DNA from: Muraenolepis orangiensis
Taxonomy: Eukaryota; Chordata; Actinopteri; Gadiformes; Muraenolepididae
DNA: 64,000 nt
Direction: 5' to 3'
NCBI GenBank assembly: GCA_027704905.1
Contig: CM051006.1
Location: 6,547,915 to 6,611,914, forward strand
Below are positions 57,981 through 64,000 of the stretch, piece after piece. How positions within the stretch are numbered: position 1 is the stretch's first letter; the number at the start of each line of letters is the position of its first letter. The translations under genes and the position numbers were made by a program. A model generated the notes under the pieces. The model made no database searches, had not been told where the DNA came from, and worked only from the letters and a program-made list of their open reading frames with translations.

Positions 57981-58216
57981 TAAATCTGGAGGATTGAATC
58001 CTCTTTATTGGTCACCTACATGTAAACACACACACACACAGTGAAATGTGTTTCTCTGCATTTAACCCACCCGTGTATTAGGAGCAGTGGGGCAGCTATT
58101 GTATACACAGCGCTCCACCTTGCTCAAGGGCACCTCGGCAGTGCCCACTTGTTTCGGGGACTTGAACCAGCGACCTTCCGGTTCCCAAGCCAAGTCCCTG
58201 AGCTACTTCTTCCCCT
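57981..58216 (-). mobile_element. tRNA-derived SINE (copy 3 of 3), minus strand
   Basis: The reverse complement carries the tRNA-like head with GAACCGGAAGGTCGC, the body GGGCACTGCCGAGG and CCTTGAGCAAGG, and the tail CCAATAAAGAGGATTCAATC. It matches the 6.6-kb copy. Confidence 0.8.
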
Positions 58217-58222
58217 AGACAG

Positions 58223-59320
58223 CATAGTGTAGTGTAGTATAGTATAGTATGGTGTAGTATAGTATAGTATGGTATAGTATAGTAAAGTATAGTATGGTGT
58301 AGTACAGTATAGTAAAGTATAGTATGGTGTAGTATAGTATCGTAAAGTATAGTATGGTGTAGTATAGTATAGTAAAGTATAGTATGGTGTAGTATAGTAA
58401 AGTATGGTGTAGTATAGTATAGTATAGTATGGTATAGTATAGTAAAGTATAGTATGGTGTAGTATAGTATAGTAAAGTATAGTATGGTATAGTATAGTAA
58501 AGTATAGTATGGTGTAGTATAGTATAGTAAAGTATAGTATGGTGTAGTATAGTATAGTAAAGTATAGTGCTTCCACAGTCAGGCCATCAGGCTGCTGAAC
58601 AAGGGCGTATAACATATAACAATGTATATTTTATTACATTGATTTATATATACATATTGCTGTTTTCTGTGCTGATTTTTGCATTTTATAAATTGCATTT
58701 TTTATTTTATTTTATTTGATATTCTTTATTCTATTTTTTATTCTATTTTTATCTATTTTTATCTTATTTTATAACTGCTGTCTGTCGTCGGGTATTGCAC
58801 ACAAGATTTTCACATCACTGCTTTATACTAAACTGTAAACTGTGAAGTGACAATAAACTTGACTTGACTTGACTAAAGTATAGTATGGTATAGTATAGTA
58901 AAGTATAGTATGGTATAGTATAGTAAAGTATAGTATGGTATAGTATAGTAAAGTATAGTATGGTGTAGTACAGTATAGTAAAGTATAGTATGGTGTAGTA
59001 CAGTATAGTATGGTATAGTATAGTAAAGTATAGTATGGTGTAGTACAGTATAGTAAAGTATAGTATGGTATAGTATAGTATGGTGTAGTATAGTAAAGTA
59101 TAGTATGGTGTAGTATAGTATAGTAAAGTATAGTATGGTGTAGTATAGTAAAGTATAGTATGGTGTAGTGTAGTATAGTAAAGTATAGTATGATGTAGTA
59201 CAGTATAGTAAAGTATAGTATGGTGTAGTACAGTATAGTAAAGCATAGTATGGCGTAGTGTAGTATAGTAAAGTATAGTACTGTGTAGTACAGTATTGCG
59301 TAGTATAGTATAGTATAGTC
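58223..59320. repeat. TAGTA-type satellite array, interrupted
   Basis: Built from AGTATAGTATGGTGTAGTAT and AGTATAGTAAAGT variants at 58223-58568 and 58875-59320. The same motif reappears at 60141-60158 and 63405-63430. Open frames rich in Tyr-Tyr-Thr-Ile-Leu on the minus strand are repeat artefacts. Confidence 0.95.
58569..58875 (+). mobile_element. LINE 3' tail inserted in the TAGTA array (copy 3 of 3)
   Basis: It starts GCTTCCACAGTCAGGCCATC, the same point inside the LINE ORF end as at 35459, and ends AATAAACTTGACTTGACTTG. AAAGTATAGT is found on both sides, which may be a target duplication or simply the array unit. Confidence 0.8.
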
Positions 59321-59379
59321 TCCAAGACAAGATTTTACAACAAATCAACATCCCCGGCTCCTCCTCCTAGCAAAAGCTG

Positions 59380-59560
59380 TCGAGGTGTCCTTGAGCAAGA
59401 CCCCCTACCCTAACTGCTCCTGACCTGCTGGCTGTCTCCTTGCATGGCTGACTCCGCCGTCGGTGGTTGAATGTGTGTATGAATGTGTGAATGTGAGGCA
59501 TGACTTGTAAAGCGCTTTGGATAAAAGCGCTATATAAAAACATCCATTTGTGCAATTCAT
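59380..59560 (+). repeat. Short interspersed repeat with AAAGCGCTTTGG core
   Basis: Contains GTCCTTGAGCAAGACCCC, GAATGTGTGAATGTGAGGCA and GTAAAGCGCTTTGGATAAAA, a common fish short-repeat pattern. Confidence 0.65.
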
Positions 59561-59699
59561 CTATCAATACATTTAAATTTCATTTAGAGTTCATTTAGTT
59601 ATATTTTGTTTATACTAGTTTTGTTTAGTTAGTTTGTCATTTAGTTTTTAGCTTTTAGGTATTTTTGTGTGCATTTATTCCCCCTGTTTCAACTGTTGC

Positions 59700-60140
59700 A
59701 CCTTAATTTCCCTTGGGATAAATAAAGTTATCTTGAATCTTGAATCTTGAATTACCTTTACCATTACCTTTGCCACTTCCTGCTACAGAGTAATGCCTAA
59801 CATAGAGAGGGATGACCATGATACCAATGAGGCTGTGTATGAAGCAGTAAAACAACAACCACTGCGCAATACATATCAACACCGTCAGCTTGAGGTTCCT
59901 TGGACATTTCATAAGAAAATATCCTATAGAGCTCATCCAACAATTAGCTCTCTACAATCCCACACATGGAAAACACACTGGAACAGGACCGCGACGGTTA
60001 TGCCATCAACACATAGCAAACATCATATGTCCATCAATTTCACTAACTGTTGAGGAAATCCGACACGCAAAAGATCATTTTGGCCGCCTGCCGAGATCAA
60101 CCACCGTAGATTTCCCAGACGAACAAGAGAGAGTCATTGC
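59700..60140 (+). pseudogene. C-terminal fragment of a non-LTR retrotransposon ORF
   Basis: Two frames joined by a shift near 59895 read AVYEAVKQQPLRNTYQHRQL, then LRFLGHFIRKYPIELIQQLA and LYNPTHGKHTGTGPRRL, ending at a TAG at 60142-60144. The RFLGHFIRK...GK pattern is found at the C-terminus of several LINE proteins. The clade is not determined. The fragment ends exactly where the TAGTA motif resumes. A separate LINE tail (GATAAATAAAGTTATCTTG) lies just before it. Confidence 0.5.
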
Positions 60141-60141
60141 A

Positions 60142-63100
60142 TAGTATAGTATAGTAGAAGCAACACAACGCACAGGTGTTACACCTGGTGAGACGCAGGA
60201 GGTGCCAGGCCCGGAGTCACCCCATAGTACCCAGAACCTCCAAGTGTTGCAGACAACTCCCTCGAGCATCAAGTCTGACAGGTGGCGGATCAAATGGCCT
60301 GCATGACCTCACTCTGGAAGCAGTTCGATGACGATGTCGACCAAATTCTGGAGGCAATGGCGAAGGGAGAGGCCGACAGGAAGCTACAAGCTATGACAAC
60401 AATCATTGTCAGCATCGCAGCTGAACGGTTCGGCGAGGAGGAGAAGAAAAGCTCCGGAACATCTTAAAGAATCAAAGAGCTGTAAGGATCCACAACATCA
60501 GAAGGGAGATGAAAGTGCTGAAGTCCCAGTACAAGGCGGCAGGAGAAGAGGAACGCACTGGCCTAGCCCAGCTAATGTGCATCCTTCGGAAAAACATCAG
60601 AGTTCTCCGCCGTGCCGAGTGGCATCGGAGGCGGCGGCGCGAGAGAGCACGTAAACGTGCTGCTTTCATCGCTAACCCCTTCAAGTTCACTAAGGATTTG
60701 CTGGGGCAGAAGCGCAGTGGCAAACTGGCCTCCTCGCAGGATGACATAGACCAACATCTGAAGCAGACGTACAGCGACCCCGCAAGAGAGCAGGAGTTGG
60801 GAGAGTGTAACAACCTCATAGACCCCCCTGAACCAGAAGTGCAGTTCGACATGTCGGAGCTGCAGCTAAAGGAAGTCAGGGAGGTTGTCCGCAAAGGAAG
60901 GGCAAGCTCTGCTCCAGGACCGAGTGGCACTTCATACAAAGTGTATAAGTACTGTCCCAAACTCCTGCTGCGTCTGTGGTACATCTTGCGAGTCTTCTGG
61001 AGAAGGGGGAGGATCCCTGATCAATGGAGAGGTATGGGGGGTATGGATCCCGAAGGAGGAAAACTCCACTCAGCTAGACCAGTTCCGCATCATCTCCCTG
61101 CTGTGTGTTGAGGCAAAGGTTTTCTTCAGCGCTGTTTCCAAACGGCTGTGTACCTACCTGGCAGAGAACACCTACATCGATACATCTGTCCAGAAAGGTG
61201 GCATTTCAGGAATGCCAGGATGTCTGGAGCATACCGGTGTGGTGACACAGCTTGTTCGGGAAGCCAGAGAGAACAAGAGCAACCTGTCAGTGCTGTGGCT
61301 TGACCTGCAGAATGCATTCGGCTCCATTCCACACAAGCTGGTTCAGTTCACTTTGACAAAACATCATGTCCCAAGCAGGTGTAGAGACCTCATCGCTGAT
61401 TATTACAGCAATTTCAGGATGAGGGTCTCTTCAGGAGCAATAACATCCAGTTGGCACAAGGTGGAGATCGGTATCATCACAGGGTGTACTATCTCTGTGA
61501 CATTGTTCTCCCTAGCCTAGAACATGCTCACTAAGTCTGCTGAGCCAGAGTGCAGAGGGCCCCGCACGAATTCCGGACAACGGCAACCACCCATCAGGGC
61601 ATTCATGGATGACCTCACAGTCATGACAGAATCAGTCCCAGGCTGCCGGTGGATTCTGAAGGGGCTTGAAGAGCTGGTGGAGTGGTCCCGGATGCGTTTC
61701 AAACCCGCCAAATCCAGATCAATGGTGCTGAGGAAAGGGAAGGTGGTGGACAAGTTCCGGTTTAACATCGCAGACACAGCCATCCCATCTATCTCAGAGA
61801 AGCCAGTCAAGAGCTTAGGAAAAGTTTTTGACTGCTCTCTGAGAGACACAACATCTATCCAGTCGACCTGCACTGAGTTGGATGGCTGGCTGAAATCCGT
61901 GGACAAGTCAGGCCTACCTGGGAAGTTTAAAGCCTGGGTCTACCAACATGGCATTCTTCCCAGGATTCTGTGGCCCCTCCTTGTCTATGCGGTCCCTATC
62001 TCAACAGTTGAGACCCTAGAGAGGAGGGTCAGCAACCACCTCCGGAGATGGCTTGGGTTACCAAGGAGCCTGAGCAGCATTGCACTCTACGGGAACACCA
62101 ACAAGCTGCAACTGCCTTTCAAATCCTTGGAGGAGGAATTCAAGGTAATTAGAGCCAGAGAAGTGGTTCAATACAGGGACTCAAGTGATCCGAAGGTGGC
62201 TAAAGCAGGGATCCAAGTGAGGACTGGCAGGAAATGGAGGGCAGAGGAAGCAGTTCAAGAGGCAGAGGCAAGGCTGCGTCACAAGAGCCTGGTGGGAGTG
62301 GTCACACGAGGTCGAGCTGGGCTAGGATCCTTTCCAACTCCCCAAATGAACACCAGGGGGAAGGAAGGGCGCCGTCTTGTTCAGGAGGAGGTGAGAGCAG
62401 CAGTGGAGGAGACAAGAATGAGGAGGGATGAAGCAACAGGGAGCTTGGACGAGATGGGAGAATGCGGTTGAGAGGAAAGTGACCTGGACTGAGCTTTGGA
62501 AAGCCGAGCCTCACCGCATCAAATTCCTAATCCAGGCAGTGTATGATGTGCTTCCAAGCCCGTCAAATCTGCACACATGGGGCATAGCAGAGACACCAGC
62601 ATGCCCATTGTGTTCCAAGCGAGGAACCCTGGAACACATCCTCAGTTGCTGTACAAAGGCACTTGGAGATGGACGGTACAGGTGGAGGCATGACCAAGTC
62701 CTGAAGACCATTGCTGAAGCCATCAGCGCAGGACTGGCGTGGTCAAAGCAGTTCCGACACTCCAAGGACACCATCGCCTTTGTCAGAGCTGGGGACAAGC
62801 CAACTTCTGCCAGAAAAACATCTGCAGGCATCCTGACGTCTGCAAGAGACTGGCAGTTGTTGGTGGACCTTGAACATCAGCTGAAGTTCCCCAGCCATAT
62901 TGCAGTCACCACCCTGCGACCAGACATTGTTCTTGTGTCTGAGTCCACCAAGCAAGCTGTGCTGCTGGAGCGGACAGTCCCGTGGGAAGATCGCTTGGAA
63001 GAAGCCTTTGAAAGGAAGCTCTCCAAGTACGCAGGACTGGTCAGCGACTGTCAGCAGGCTGGTTGGAGAGCAAGGTGTTTCCCGGTGGAAGTTGGATGCA

Positions 63101-63395
63101 CAGGATTCGCAGCCCGTTCCTTGGTCAGAGCCTTCGGCAGTTTAGGCATCGAGGGAGTGAGAAAGAGGAGAGCCATCCGCAGTACCACCGATGCGGCAGA
63201 GAGGGCCTCAAGATGGCTGTGGCTCAAAAGAGGGGAGCCATGGAGTCATGGTAGCTAGCTAGCCATCTGGACACAAGCTGGGGTCTGATCAGCCCCGGCT
63301 GGGTCACCTGGAGGAGGGCGTATGATGTTGCGAGACCCGAAACGTCCTATGATTCCAGGAACATCACTGAAGATGTGTCCAGACTAGGCATCAGT
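60142..63395 (+). mobile_element. R2-superclade-type LINE with restriction-like endonuclease, decayed
   Basis: RT, zinc-knuckle and endonuclease order is that of RLE-encoding LINEs. The 3' UTR after the stop at 63258 runs to about 63395 (contains GAGACCCGAAACG). TAGTA-type motif flanks both ends. The zinc-finger N-terminus of such elements was not seen, so the 5' end is probably truncated. Confidence 0.8.
60268..63258 (+). pseudogene. Broken RT / restriction-like endonuclease ORF of the LINE
   Basis: Reading must change frame near 60440-60510, near 61010-61030 and near 62440, and meets an in-frame TAG at 61518, so it is inactive. In order: an N-terminal basic segment (HRRRRRERARKRAAFIANPF, ~60630), the RT start GRASSAPGPSGTSYKVYK (~60897), VWIPKEENSTQLDQFRIISL (~61040), LSVLWLDLQNAFGSIPHKLV (~61290), GIITGCTISVTLF (~61470), the catalytic FMDDLTV (~61602) and KSRSMVLRKGK (~61710). 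Then a CCHC knuckle CPLCSKRGTLEHILSCC (~62600), then the endonuclease motif LRPDIVLV...LLERTVPWED...KLSKYAGL (~62914-63040). It resembles the RLE-type elements common in fish; family name not assigned. Confidence 0.85.
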
Positions 63396-63454
63396 AGATG
63401 TATGTACACAGTAGTACAGTGTAGTATAGTATTGTTGAAATTCAGAATTAGATT

Positions 63455-63990
63455 AGATTAGATTAGATTCAAATGTATTGTCATTGCACAGCACAAGCAC
63501 AGTACAGGGAAAATAATTTAGCATCTAACCAGAGCGCAAATGTTGCAGTAAAGTGCATGGTAATGTATCATTTACAGTTAACAGTGGCTAAAAGACAGTC
63601 TACTAGGTATACAAACAGTTATAAGATTACTTATAGAGTATGTGTGAGATATGTGCATAATATTATGTATATATATATATCCACAGGTAAGTATACAAGT
63701 ATTTAACAGGTAGTGATCAGGGATATGCAATTATGAAAAACTGAATTAATATATATATAAATGTTTATACAGCAGGTAGTGAGCAGGGATATGCAGTTAT
63801 GCACAATCAATAGATTACATTTACAGGTATGTTATCAATACGTATGTAAACTATAGGTAGAGGTAGGTCGTTTTAAAGATTACAGTGCAAGGCAGTAGAA
63901 GACATTGATGGTGATGTATTATTATTATAGGATATATTGAGCAGAGGTGGGGGGGGCAGCAGGGGGGGGGGGGGGCTGTCATCGTGGTAC
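63455..63990 (+). mobile_element. Short retroelement (family of 10.74 and 12.5 kb), plus-strand copy
   Basis: Starts after an ATTAGATTAG repeat. It carries TGTATTGTCATTGCACAGC, GCATCTAACCAGAGCGCAAA, AAGACAGTCTACTAGG and a repeated GAGCAGGGATATGCA block. It is longer than the other copies. The right end shows G runs at 63950-63976. Confidence 0.7.
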
Positions 63991-64000
63991 GGAGTTAAGA

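Noticed and set aside
58124..59351. Tyr/Thr/Leu-rich minus-strand frames of 163-178 codons
   Set aside because: Product of the TAGTA array.

Overview
The window looks like nuclear DNA of a teleost fish. Three spliced protein-coding genes lie in a row on the + strand: the 3' half of sbno1, then cdk2ap1, then mphosph9. From general knowledge, their orthologues are neighbours in this relative order and orientation on human chromosome 12q24.31. Introns follow GT/AG rules, and in all three genes the exon phases close without a break (sbno1 part: 2295 coding bases; cdk2ap1: 498; mphosph9: 3924; all divisible by 3). Fish origin is inferred from the RTE-like and R2-superclade LINEs, Rex/CR1-like LINE tails, tRNA-derived SINEs and very dense, very long CA/GT microsatellites. 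Such microsatellite density is known from codfishes, but the species cannot be named from this sequence.

Layout. 1-9.7 kb: eighteen sbno1 exons (stop at 7546) and a long 3' UTR. 9.7-19.7 kb: intergenic, with a duplicated ~600-bp unit, Rex/CR1-like LINE tails and TA repeats. 19.7-24.3 kb: cdk2ap1, with two candidate first exons and a 16-unit Ile-Gln-Asn repeat that makes the protein about 50 residues longer than the mammalian one. 25.1-45.8 kb: mphosph9, with a 5' region carrying three CCAAT boxes, 23 coding exons (1307 aa) and introns full of mini- and microsatellites. 45.8-50.3 kb: no recognisable gene; a possible short first exon near 46.35 kb, then a 1.25-kb GA-rich array. 50.3-53.6 kb: an APE-type LINE on the - strand with one uninterrupted 1083-codon ORF. 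53.6-58.2 kb: five long GT/CA arrays and a SINE. 58.2-63.4 kb: a TAGTA-type array into or next to which several retroelements have gone, among them a decayed LINE with a restriction-like endonuclease. 63.4-64 kb: another repeat copy.

How the genes relate. They have no shared pathway that the sequence shows. SBNO1 is a nuclear helicase-like regulator, CDK2AP1 a small NuRD/CDK2-associated protein, and MPHOSPH9 a centriolar coiled-coil protein that restrains ciliogenesis. The link is conserved gene order. The unusual features are mostly repeat-driven: the coding repeat in cdk2ap1, the ectopic copy of a splice-donor segment inside mphosph9, GT repeats next to splice acceptors, a perfect 25-bp hairpin, and a filled/empty insertion-site pair at 10.7 and 18.9 kb. 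I did not find a clearly new biological system.
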